Assembly (NCBI GenBank): GCA_018334615.1
Contig: JAGXLP010000025.1
Location: forward strand, 1 to 12,247
Direction of reading: 5' to 3'
Length of the DNA stretch: 12,247 nucleotides
Origin: Candidatus Bipolaricaulota bacterium
GTDB taxonomy: Bacteria; Bipolaricaulota; Bipolaricaulia; M55B111
Part shown: positions 1 through 6,457 of the stretch, one piece after another
Numbering within the stretch: position 1 is the first letter of the stretch
Layout: each line of letters opens with the position of its first letter
Notes under the pieces: generated by a model
The model's input: only the letters and a program-made list of their open reading frames with translations
The model's database searches: none
What the model was told of the DNA's origin: nothing
Translations under genes and position numbers: made by a program

Positions 1-459
1 GCCCTGGCTTTCGACGGCTTTCTTTAAATCCTCTTCGTTTTCATATTGATCACTACTTTCAATTGTAGACTGTATCTGCTGGTCTACGGCTTCTTGTACT
101 TCTTCGTCAGTTGCGGTAATACCTAATTCCTCGACCTTTTGTGACTGAATTTTTTGGTCAATCAGATTGTCTAAAACTTGCTTTTGGTATTCCTTGATAA
201 ATTCCCTACCCTGTTCGGAGCTAAACAGAAATTGGGTGAAGCTTTGGGGTAACTGTCGTTGCATGGCCAGCATGTAAACTTGTCTGAGCTGGGCGGCCTG
301 TGAAAGTTCCTGCTGGGTAATTTGTTCACCATTGACTGTCGCTACTGCGGTAGGTTGGTCCTGCTGGGTTCCCTCGTCCTGAGCCAGTACTCCAGTAACA
401 GGTATAACCATTAATAAGAGAAGAGAAGCAATGACTAATCCTCGCTTCGAAAAAATCAA
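1..459 (-). CDS. SurA/PrsA-like secreted peptidyl-prolyl isomerase, N-terminal part (cut by window edge)
   Basis: Reading leftward from a TTG codon at 459-457, 153 codons stay open to base 1, so the C-terminus lies outside the window. The TTG start is chosen because AGAGGTGAT, a good Shine-Dalgarno match, sits just upstream (464-472). Residues 1-26 form a Sec signal peptide: basic SKR, a run of Leu/Ile/Val, then GVLA before Gln27, which fits signal peptidase I. There is no lipobox cysteine, so it should be secreted rather than a lipoprotein. A short Gln/Asp-rich linker leads into TVNGEQITQQEL (41-52), the typical opening of the SurA N-terminal chaperone domain, followed by helical Gln/Glu-rich sequence. 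The family helps exported proteins fold. The catalytic parvulin domain would lie in the missing part, so isomerase activity is inferred. In many Bacillota a foldase of this kind lies in the prs-ctc-pth-mfd cluster. Confidence 0.85.
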   Translation of the reverse strand, partial: MIFSKRGLVIASLLLLMVIPVTGVLAQDEGTQQDQPTAVATVNGEQITQQELSQAAQLRQVYMLAMQRQLPQSFTQFLFSSEQGREFIKEYQKQVLDNLIDQKIQSQKVEELGITATDEEVQEAVDQQIQSTIESSDQYENEEDLKKAVESQG

Positions 460-463
460 ATAA

Positions 464-472
464 ATCACCTCT
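464..472 (-). promoter_or_regulatory. Ribosome binding site that fixes the TTG start of the SurA-like gene
   Basis: AGAGGTGAT on the minus strand pairs well with the end of 16S rRNA. It lies about 6 bases (measured from GGTG) before TTG at 459. No ATG or GTG start with comparable support lies near the signal peptide. Confidence 0.7.
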
Positions 473-547
473 TGACAATTGTTGGAAAAATGTTGTTCCA
501 ATTCAACAAAGTGGAACTCTTAGTTGCAATAATTTTCTTACAAATAA

Positions 548-553
548 AGTATA
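548..553 (-). promoter_or_regulatory. Weak candidate -10 element for the SurA-like gene
   Basis: TATACT on the minus strand lies in an AT-rich stretch about 90 bases upstream of the TTG start. The best -35 partner is TTTACT at a long 19-base spacing, so this is only a candidate. The gene could also be read through from the upstream nicotinate phosphoribosyltransferase. Confidence 0.25.
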
Positions 554-569
554 AAAATCGATATGAAGA

Positions 570-595
570 TGAAGTAAAGAAACGATTAGTCGCTT
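570..595 (-). terminator. Possible weak terminator after the nicotinate phosphoribosyltransferase gene
   Basis: Beginning at the stop codon, AAGCGA and TCGTTT can pair around a CTAA loop (580-595, one G-U pair). A T-rich stretch, TTTCTTTACTTC, includes the 3' side of the stem and runs just past it. The stem is short and AT-rich, so termination would be inefficient at best. Confidence 0.25.
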
Positions 596-1823
596 ATTTC
601 TCAAATGGTTGAGAGATCGAATACTCCCTTATTGCCTTCGCCTCTGGATAATCAGAGATTACTTCGCCGTCCTCGATAAGTTTTTTCATGGCTGGTTCCG
701 CTTTACCGCCACATTGGGGGCAGTTACGCTCAGCCTCCCCGAACGGCCTAACGGTTCTGTTGTTACAACCCTCACAAAGGTAGAGTTGTTTCGCGCCTGA
801 TTTTTTGCCCCGTTTTGATATCGGCTCCCCTTCTATCTCTACTATATCCAGGGAGAAATCTACGACCGGAGCGTTCGATATCGATGTTCCAACTCCATAA
901 GCATCTGCGACCTCGTTTAGCTCGGGTATAGTTTCCTCGTTCAGGCCCCCGGAAATAAAAATGTCAACATTGGTGAAGCCATGAAGGTCCAGTTCCCACC
1001 TGACCTCTTTCGCTATTTCCAGCATATCCCCCCTTCTTGAGGACGGGGTATCCAGACGAACCGCCTTTAGTCCTTTAATGAGTTCAGCATTTTCCAGGGC
1101 TTCGAACTTCTCGTCTCCAAACGTATCCACCAGCGCTACCGTGTCAACGTCTTTACCGAATATCTCTTCGAACATCCCTGTTGCAGTAGTGGAGTCTTCA
1201 AGCAGAAGTATTAATGCATGTGGTATGGTACCGACTGGATCCAATCCCAATTGCCTCGCCGTTTTTGTAACTGCTACGCCGTCACATCCTCCTATATAGG
1301 CACTACGCCCGATCATCGGAGAAATGGCCGGATGCATTCGACGGGAACCAAAATGGAAAACGGGTTTGTCCTCCGCGGCTTCGGTGATTATTCTTGCCTT
1401 TGTAGAAATTCCGCTTGCCTGGCATATAAGCCCCAGGAGGGGTGTTTCAAGTGGGGCGAAACCTCTGTAATTGCCTTCAATCATCAATACCGGTTCATAG
1501 GGAAAAAATACACTTCCTTCCGGCGAAGACCACACCGTCATTTCGGTCCCCTCGAACAACTGTACTGCCTCATCTAGTCCTGTAAGAATACCCGGACTAT
1601 TGGAGGGCAAGTTTTTTGCCCTTACTTCCATTCTTACTTTCTTGTCTACGTTATTTTCTTCTAGTATTTTTTGAGTTCTCTCGAAGTATACATCGGTAAC
1701 CTGTCCGCCTTTTATCTCTTCATTGGTTGCTGTATTAAAGATACTTACCTCCTTTACCCGGTGAAGTTGATTTGGAAACGTACTGAACTGGTCAAAAGTA
1801 CCTCCCGCATTTCTCCTACCCAC
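594..1823 (-). CDS. Nicotinate phosphoribosyltransferase, Thermoplasma-type with C-terminal zinc knuckle
   Basis: The protein joins nicotinate and PRPP to give nicotinate mononucleotide, the entry step of NAD salvage (Preiss-Handler route). It resembles the Thermoplasma acidophilum enzyme as I recall it, through FNTA near the N-terminus, DVYFERT (44-50), CQASGISTKA (134-143), FGSRRMHPAISPMI (158-171), RLDTPSSRRG and GVGTSIS. The C-terminal part carries C350, C353, C368 and C371, a zinc-knuckle-like domain also seen in that homologue. The listed start is GTG at 1823, the only usual start codon in this frame after the upstream stop. It has no ribosome binding site and adds about 27 residues not expected in the family. 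A perfect AAAGGAGGT lies at 1747-1755, just before an ATC codon (1742-1740) where homologues begin, so the true start may be there. The gene symbol could be pncB-like, but the family name is surer. The downstream neighbour on the same strand is the SurA-like gene. Confidence 0.9.
   Translation of the reverse strand: MGRRNAGGTFDQFSTFPNQLHRVKEVSIFNTATNEEIKGGQVTDVYFERTQKILEENNVDKKVRMEVRAKNLPSNSPGILTGLDEAVQLFEGTEMTVWSSPEGSVFFPYEPVLMIEGNYRGFAPLETPLLGLICQASGISTKARIITEAAEDKPVFHFGSRRMHPAISPMIGRSAYIGGCDGVAVTKTARQLGLDPVGTIPHALILLLEDSTTATGMFEEIFGKDVDTVALVDTFGDEKFEALENAELIKGLKAVRLDTPSSRRGDMLEIAKEVRWELDLHGFTNVDIFISGGLNEETIPELNEVADAYGVGTSISNAPVVDFSLDIVEIEGEPISKRGKKSGAKQLYLCEGCNNRTVRPFGEAERNCPQCGGKAEPAMKKLIEDGEVISDYPEAKAIREYSISQPFEK
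1747..1755 (-). promoter_or_regulatory. Strong ribosome binding site inside the listed nicotinate phosphoribosyltransferase frame, facing an ATC codon
   Basis: AAAGGAGGT is the best Shine-Dalgarno match in the window. It is followed after 4 bases (AAGT) by ATC (1742-1740), which is in frame and aligns with the start of homologous proteins. No ATG, GTG or TTG lies at a usable distance. The site could be chance, since it reads as Lys-Glu-Val codons, or it could be the real initiation site with a rare or mutated start codon. Confidence 0.5.
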
Positions 1824-1858
1824 TCGTTCGTTAAGGGTTTCTCTGCACTTGGATTAAA

Positions 1859-1889
1859 CCGGATTCCGGAAACCCAGCTCGGAATACCG
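1859..1889 (-). promoter_or_regulatory. Strong hairpin in the leader of the nicotinate phosphoribosyltransferase gene
   Basis: On the minus strand CGGTATTCCG pairs with CGGAATCCGG as nine base pairs with one internal mismatch, around an 11-base loop. Only TTTAATCC follows, so it is not a clean terminator. It could be part of an RNA regulatory structure or an imperfect attenuator. Function is unknown. Confidence 0.4.
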
Positions 1890-2014
1890 AAAATTTGAAG
1901 AGTTCTGCTCTGATAATTGTCGAGGTTTTGCGCTTTTTCCTTCTTAGAACCGACTGCTTCAATGCTCTGAGATTATAAATGCCAGTATAGGTTTCTTCCA
2001 ACTGAGATATGGAG

Positions 2015-2044
2015 TTAGACACCCGGGAGATAATGTACTAGAAT
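2015..2044 (+). promoter_or_regulatory. Candidate promoter for the DUF502-accD-accA operon
   Basis: TTAGAC (2015-2020) and TAGAAT (2039-2044) are separated by 18 bases, a reasonable match to the housekeeping sigma consensus. Transcription would start near 2051, leaving a leader of about 30 bases before the ATG at 2083. Confidence 0.5.
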
Positions 2045-2082
2045 TAAGAAAATATTGTTCTAATCTCTGTTAATAAAATAAA

Positions 2083-2760
2083 ATGAGAAAATTATTAGCT
2101 CACATAAAGAGTACATTTATCAACGGCCTGCTAGTTATTCTCCCTTTGAGTATAACATTTTACGTGTTATGGCTCATATACAAAACCATCCTGAGGTTTA
2201 CCGGAGAAGGATCCGAATTTGGTAATTTGATTGGGGATTTTCTGCGGTTGGCCATAGGTAGGGAATGGTTTCCGGGGATTGGTGCAATATTAACTCTGTT
2301 ATTAGTTTTTCTGGTTGGATCGATTACGAGAATTTACCTGGGCAGAAAGGTCTACTCCTTACTGGATAAGGTCATCGGTTCTACGCCGCTGGTGAATAAA
2401 ATGTACGTCACCATTAAGCAGATAACTAAAGCTATATTGAGCAGTGAATCCAAGACGTTCAGAGACGTTGTTATGTTTGAGTATCCAAGGGAGGGGAGCT
2501 ACGTAGTAGGGTTCGTTACAAACGAACAGATTGGAGAAATTGAAAAAATAATTGGTGAAGAGGCTGTCGCCGCTTTCGTTTTTTCGACCCCCAATCCTCT
2601 TACCGGACATACCCTATTCCTGCCCAAAAAGGATTTAACCTATCTGGACTTGACCGTAGAAGAGGGGTTGAGGCTGGCATTATCGATGGGGATTGTAATC
2701 CCCGGGAAGTTCCTGGACAATAATGTTGAACCGGATATAGACCTGGTCAAAGAGGAATAA
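2083..2760 (+). CDS. DUF502 family membrane protein
   Basis: This 225-residue protein belongs to the DUF502 family, whose biochemical role is not established to my knowledge. A basic N-terminus (MRKLLAHIK) leads into a first membrane helix at about 12-37, with the family-like FINGLLVILPLSITFYV. A second helix spans about 64-86 and ends in RIYLGRK. Then comes a mainly soluble part with STPLVNKMYVTIKQI, VMFEYPREG, FVFSTPNPLTGH and a VEEGLRLALSMG segment, all features of the family. The N-terminus fits the family start, but no Shine-Dalgarno sequence precedes the ATG (only AATAAAATAAA). It is the first gene of an operon with accD and accA, whose start follows one base after its stop. That suggests, without proving, a link to membrane lipid supply or envelope stability. 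Confidence 0.85.
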   Translation: MRKLLAHIKSTFINGLLVILPLSITFYVLWLIYKTILRFTGEGSEFGNLIGDFLRLAIGREWFPGIGAILTLLLVFLVGSITRIYLGRKVYSLLDKVIGSTPLVNKMYVTIKQITKAILSSESKTFRDVVMFEYPREGSYVVGFVTNEQIGEIEKIIGEEAVAAFVFSTPNPLTGHTLFLPKKDLTYLDLTVEEGLRLALSMGIVIPGKFLDNNVEPDIDLVKEE

Positions 2761-2761
2761 C

Positions 2762-3598
2762 ATGCCTTTATTTCGTGACGAAGAGTATTTGCGGGTAGAT
2801 TTTGAGGACAAAGAGGAGAAGGACGAGGCGCTCTGGGTTAAGTGTAAGTCCTGTGAAAAGCTAATTTTCAAGAAGAAGCTTCAGGAGAACAATCACGTTT
2901 GCCCCAATTGTGGGGGGTATTTCTTCCTGACCGCAAAAGAGAGGATCAAAACTCTGGTTGACGAGGGATCTTTTACTGATAAGACGAAGAGGATTGAGTC
3001 CGATGATCCCCTTAATTTTGTCGATACTCAGGCATACGAGGAGCGGGTTGAGGAAAATCAGACCGAGACGGGAATGTTTGATGCAATAATCGTGGGGAGA
3101 GGAGAAATAAAAGTAAACCCCCTGGTTTTGGCCGTGATGGATTTTCGTTTTATTGGAGGCTCGATGGGTTCGGTAGTTGGTGAACAGATAGTTAATGGAA
3201 TAGAAAGAGCGGTCGAAGAGGAACTTCCATTTGTCCTGGTAAGCTCTTCCGGGGGAGCCCGGATGCAAGAGGGGCTTTTGTCTCTAATGCAAATGGTAAA
3301 GACAGCTTCCGCGAGGGACTTGCTTTCCAGGGAAAAATTACCTTTTATTTCGGTTATGACTTATCCGACTACTGCCGGGGTGCAGGCCAGTATAGCCAGT
3401 CTGGGTGACGTTATAATTGCAGAGCGCGGTGCACTAATTGGTTTTGCGGGCAGGAGGGTAATCGAACAAACTATCGGGGAGGATTTGCCACCTGATTTTC
3501 AGTCGAGTAAATTTGCCCTGGACCATGGAATAGTTGACTCGGTGGTTGAACGTGATTCCATGCGAGATGAACTGGCCGGAATTCTGGATTTTTTCTAA
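2762..3598 (+). CDS. accD: Acetyl-CoA carboxylase carboxyltransferase, beta subunit
   Basis: AccD pairs with AccA to move the carboxyl group from carboxybiotin to acetyl-CoA, giving malonyl-CoA for fatty acid synthesis. The bacterial zinc ribbon is complete: C28, C31, C47 and C50 (CKSC and CPNC). The crotonase-like fold shows the SSGGARMQEG oxyanion-hole segment around residue 164 and TTAGVQASIASLGD around 203-216, then the usual GFAGRRVIEQT and a C-terminal LDHGIVDSVV. The length of 278 residues is slightly short but complete for the family. The ATG is supported by GAGGAATAAC, which overlaps the end of the DUF502 gene, so the two are probably translationally coupled. accA follows after a 6-base gap. 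The biotin carrier and biotin carboxylase genes (accB, accC) are not in this window and must be elsewhere. Confidence 0.97.
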   Translation: MPLFRDEEYLRVDFEDKEEKDEALWVKCKSCEKLIFKKKLQENNHVCPNCGGYFFLTAKERIKTLVDEGSFTDKTKRIESDDPLNFVDTQAYEERVEENQTETGMFDAIIVGRGEIKVNPLVLAVMDFRFIGGSMGSVVGEQIVNGIERAVEEELPFVLVSSSGGARMQEGLLSLMQMVKTASARDLLSREKLPFISVMTYPTTAGVQASIASLGDVIIAERGALIGFAGRRVIEQTIGEDLPPDFQSSKFALDHGIVDSVVERDSMRDELAGILDFF

Positions 3599-3604
3599 AT
3601 TATT

Positions 3605-4567
3605 ATGAGTGAAGAAAAAACCTTACAGGAATTACGGGAACAAATTGAACAATTAGAGGCATTAAATTCCAGAAACGGGCTGGATCTATCCCGAGAAATT
3701 GATAACCTAACGGAAAAGCTGGCGGAGAGGGAGAAGGATACCAAGGAAAAGTTAGAGGAATGGGATAAGGTTAATCTAGCCAGGCACCCGGATCGCCCCG
3801 GTTCCGAAGAATACCTCGACTACCTTATGGAAGATTTCTATCCACTTCACGGGGATAGATTAATCGGGGACGACGGAGCACTAATTGGGGGGTTAGCCAA
3901 ATACAACGGAGAAACGGTAATGGTGATAGCCCAAAATAAAGGAGGCGAAGTCGAGCAATCGCAACAATCAAACTTTGGAATGCTCCGTTCAGAAGGTTAC
4001 AGAAAGGCCCAGAGATTAATGAAGCTTGCTGAAACGTTCCAGTTCCCGGTCCTTACCCTTATAGACACCCCGGGTGCTTACCCGGGAAAAGAAGCCGAAG
4101 AGAGGAATATTGGAGGGATGATTGCGAAGAGCATTTCTGAAATGGTATCCCTGGAAGTTCCCACGGTTGCAGCGGTGATTGGTGAAGGGGGTAGCGGAGG
4201 TGCAGTAGCCATTGGTGCCGCTGACCGCGTAGTCATGCTGGAGAACTCGATATACTCGGTAATCTCTCCTGAAGGGTGTGCGGCAATACTCTGGGAAGAT
4301 AGGGACAAGGCTGATGAAGCGGCGCGGGCGCTAAAACTAACTGCAGGCCATGCACAAGATTTAGGAATAATTGACGAGATAATACCTGAAGGGGGGTCCG
4401 GGGCTCACGAAGATTTTGAAACTACTGCCGATAACCTCGATCATTCCCTGTCGAATCACCTAGAAGAGCTAGAAAACTACGAAGAAGACCAACTTCTAGC
4501 GAAGAGAAGGAAAAAATACCGTTCAATTGGCAGTTTTAAGAAGGTTATGAAAAAAGAGCAATCCTAA
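3605..4567 (+). CDS. accA: Acetyl-CoA carboxylase carboxyltransferase, alpha subunit
   Basis: AccA forms the alpha2beta2 carboxyltransferase with AccD. The N-terminal 60 residues are a charged helical segment, followed by the ARHPDRP signature and the D-YPLHGDR region. The carboxyltransferase core has IDTPGAYPG (153-161) and IGEGGSGGA (192-200), which make up the active-site oxyanion and substrate loops, then YSVISPEGCAAILW and a LGIIDEIIPEGGSGAH tail. The length of 320 residues is normal. No clear ribosome binding site lies before the ATG; the preceding bases are TTTTTTCTAAATTATT. Translation probably depends on coupling to accD, 6 bases upstream. The stop codon is separated by only 4 bases from the end of the convergent purine nucleoside phosphorylase gene. 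Confidence 0.97.
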   Translation: MSEEKTLQELREQIEQLEALNSRNGLDLSREIDNLTEKLAEREKDTKEKLEEWDKVNLARHPDRPGSEEYLDYLMEDFYPLHGDRLIGDDGALIGGLAKYNGETVMVIAQNKGGEVEQSQQSNFGMLRSEGYRKAQRLMKLAETFQFPVLTLIDTPGAYPGKEAEERNIGGMIAKSISEMVSLEVPTVAAVIGEGGSGGAVAIGAADRVVMLENSIYSVISPEGCAAILWEDRDKADEAARALKLTAGHAQDLGIIDEIIPEGGSGAHEDFETTADNLDHSLSNHLEELENYEEDQLLAKRRKKYRSIGSFKKVMKKEQS

Positions 4568-4571
4568 ATAG

Positions 4572-5390
4572 CTAAACCCTACCCACAATCCCCGAGATCA
4601 ATTTTCCAAGGGTTTTATTTGTCCTTTCAGTGACCTCCAGAACTTCCTCGTGGGTCAGTTTTTCTTGCATGCCGGCCGCTTTGTTTGTTACACAGGAAAT
4701 CGCCAGGACATCCAGCCCGGCGTGATTCGCGGTAATTGTCTCCGGTACGGTTGACATTCCCACCAGATCTGCTCCCAGCGTTCTAAGGGCAGAAATTTCA
4801 GCTGGGGTCTCGTAACTGGGGCCCGACGTCATCACATAGACTCCCTGTTTGAGATCGATATCCATCTCCTTGCCAACCGATACCGCCGCTTCCCGAAGAT
4901 CTTCATCGTAAGCCCGGGTCAGATCTGGAAACCTCGGACCGAACTCGTCAAGATTCTCCCCCCTTAGAGGATTATCTCCGGAAAAGTTGATGTGATCGGT
5001 AATTAAACATAAATCCCCGGGCTCAAAGTCCCTATTAATTCCCCCGGCGGCATTGGTCATTATCAACTTCTCGATTCCTAGCTTCTTTTGAACCCTGATC
5101 GGATAAATGACGTCCTTCCAGGGTAAACCTTCATACCAGTGAATCCTCCCTTGCTGAATTAGTACTGGATTTTCATTGATAGTTCCACTGATGAATTTAC
5201 CTTCATGACCTTTGACACTTGGTTCAGGAAAGAAGGGGATGTCACTCCAGCTTACTTCCTCCGCTCCATCAATGCGTGAGTTCATGGTTTCGGAAAGTCC
5301 GGATCCAAGGACCATTCCGAGATTAGGTTCGAGGGTGAGCCTATTTTTTATCCATGTCGTGGATTTGTTGATCTTTTCCAGCTTGTTCAT
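4572..5390 (-). CDS. Purine nucleoside phosphorylase, trimeric (family 2) type
   Basis: The enzyme splits purine (deoxy)nucleosides with phosphate to free base and (deoxy)ribose 1-phosphate, for purine salvage. The 272-residue length and motifs fit the trimeric, inosine/guanosine-preferring class: LGSGLSE (28-34), GHEGKF, GRIHWYEG, MTNAAGGIN, ITDHINF, SGPSYETPAEI, VGMSTVPE and CVTNKAAG. The Asn of VTN and the Glu of the YETPAE segment are the residues linked to 6-oxopurine recognition in this class. It is the last gene of the clpC-radA-disA-pnp run. Its ATG overlaps the disA stop in an ATGA, and GGAGG lies about 10 bases upstream inside disA, so the two are likely coupled. It ends 4 bases from convergent accA. 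The symbol could be punA, pnp or deoD by convention, so none is given. Confidence 0.95.
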   Translation of the reverse strand: MNKLEKINKSTTWIKNRLTLEPNLGMVLGSGLSETMNSRIDGAEEVSWSDIPFFPEPSVKGHEGKFISGTINENPVLIQQGRIHWYEGLPWKDVIYPIRVQKKLGIEKLIMTNAAGGINRDFEPGDLCLITDHINFSGDNPLRGENLDEFGPRFPDLTRAYDEDLREAAVSVGKEMDIDLKQGVYVMTSGPSYETPAEISALRTLGADLVGMSTVPETITANHAGLDVLAISCVTNKAAGMQEKLTHEEVLEVTERTNKTLGKLISGIVGRV

Positions 5391-6448
5391 GTATCTAATT
5401 CCTCCATTAAAGTAATTCTGTTCTCCAGCCGCTTCAATCCGGCCTTAATTGTATTGGATCTAGTATTGGCAATCCCTTTTACCTTTTGTAGATCTTCGCG
5501 ATCGGCCTCCAGTACGTTTTCTAAATTGCCAAATTTATCTACAATTCTCTCGATTACAGTATGAGGCAACCGGGGAATTTGATGGAGGACTCTGTAACCT
5601 CGAGGATAAAGAAAATCATCTAAGTCCTCCTCTTCGTAACCTAAAAGAGACATGATTCTTTTCGTTGACGGAGGGGTGTCGGTGCAGAGTTCGATGATTT
5701 TTTCACGAATTTCCTCGTGATTGTCCTGAGCTTCCTTTTGAAAGTCCTTGATGATAAATTCAAGTTCTTTTTCTATGCCCGCCATCATGTTATCTAATTG
5801 CCGACCAGGAAGTGCCTTTTCTTCCCCCAGTTCTATAAACATTCTTAAAATCTCTTCTTTCAGGGTGAGCATCTGACCGATTTTTGTCAGAGGATTTGCT
5901 ACGTGAAAAGGCAATACGTTCCCATCCAGCTCGAGAGCGGTTAGTTCCTGAAGGGCTTCGTCGTAGTTTCCCCGGTATTGCTCCATTATTAAGAGTGCCT
6001 GGTTGACTTTGGACATAATTGTGGAAATGTCTCTTAATATGTACCTCTGGTCTTTGTAATATACCGTGACTCTATTCCTTCTTTCCGAAATAGCGATGAC
6101 AGGGATTCGTAATTGCTTTGCTGTCTGTTCGGCTGCCTTGTGTCTGGTGCCGGTCTCCAGGCTTTCAATCGAAGGATCGGGAGAAAGGTGGGCGTTTGCG
6201 TAGGTAATCTTATCCAGGCTGTCCTCGATAACTATTGCCCCGTCCATCTTTGATAATTCACTCAACCGTTGCGAGGTGATATCCGCGTCAACCTGGAAGC
6301 CAGTAGTGATAATGTCTTCCACAGTGTCAAGCGATGATAGGACCAACAAGCCCCCATGTCCCTGTTCTACGATTCGATCTATGGCGTCCCTGAGAGTAGT
6401 GCCAGGGGCAGTTTTTTCAAGTAGATTTTCAAGTGATTCAAAAGGCAT
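5387..6448 (-). CDS. disA: DNA integrity scanning protein DisA, diadenylate cyclase
   Basis: DisA makes cyclic di-AMP from two ATP molecules and in Bacillus scans DNA, pausing at branched structures; c-di-AMP in turn controls potassium and osmotic balance. The N-terminal DAC domain has the DGA motif at 69-71 (MDGAIVIED) and GTRHKAAEQTAKQ at 100-112. The second catalytic motif is normally RHR; here it reads RHK (102-104), a conservative change. A central helical linker (about 140-285) leads to a C-terminal RuvA-like helix-hairpin-helix DNA-binding part (FGNLENVLEADREDLQKVKG). The 353-residue length is typical. The ATG has a good AAAGGAGT ribosome binding site directly after the radA stop (9-base gap), and its stop overlaps the next gene. 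The order clpC-radA-disA is common in Bacillota. Confidence 0.97.
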   Translation of the reverse strand: MPFESLENLLEKTAPGTTLRDAIDRIVEQGHGGLLVLSSLDTVEDIITTGFQVDADITSQRLSELSKMDGAIVIEDSLDKITYANAHLSPDPSIESLETGTRHKAAEQTAKQLRIPVIAISERRNRVTVYYKDQRYILRDISTIMSKVNQALLIMEQYRGNYDEALQELTALELDGNVLPFHVANPLTKIGQMLTLKEEILRMFIELGEEKALPGRQLDNMMAGIEKELEFIIKDFQKEAQDNHEEIREKIIELCTDTPPSTKRIMSLLGYEEEDLDDFLYPRGYRVLHQIPRLPHTVIERIVDKFGNLENVLEADREDLQKVKGIANTRSNTIKAGLKRLENRITLMEELDT

Positions 6449-6457
6449 GGGACTCCT

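Larger units (their letters stand above)
1824..2082. other. Divergent intergenic region with hairpin and promoter, no convincing gene
   Basis: This 259-base region separates the leftward nicotinate phosphoribosyltransferase gene from the rightward DUF502-accDA operon. It holds a plausible plus-strand promoter (2015-2044) and a strong dyad (1859-1889). A 63-codon minus-strand frame (2022-1831) starts with an unsupported GTG and resembles nothing I know. I could not match the region to a named riboswitch or T-box. If the minus-strand promoter lies near the right-hand end, the nicotinate phosphoribosyltransferase mRNA would have a long leader. Confidence 0.5.

Noticed and set aside
1790..1830. 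T-box-like string (AACGAGTGGG followed by GGTAC) in the leader on the minus strand
   Set aside because: The conserved ACCGCG that follows the UGGN of a T-box is missing and I found no specifier-loop features. This gene type is also not a usual T-box target.
1831..2022. 63-codon minus-strand frame upstream of the nicotinate phosphoribosyltransferase
   Set aside because: It starts at a GTG without a ribosome binding site, has no recognisable motif, and contains the strong hairpin. It is more likely leader or spacer sequence.
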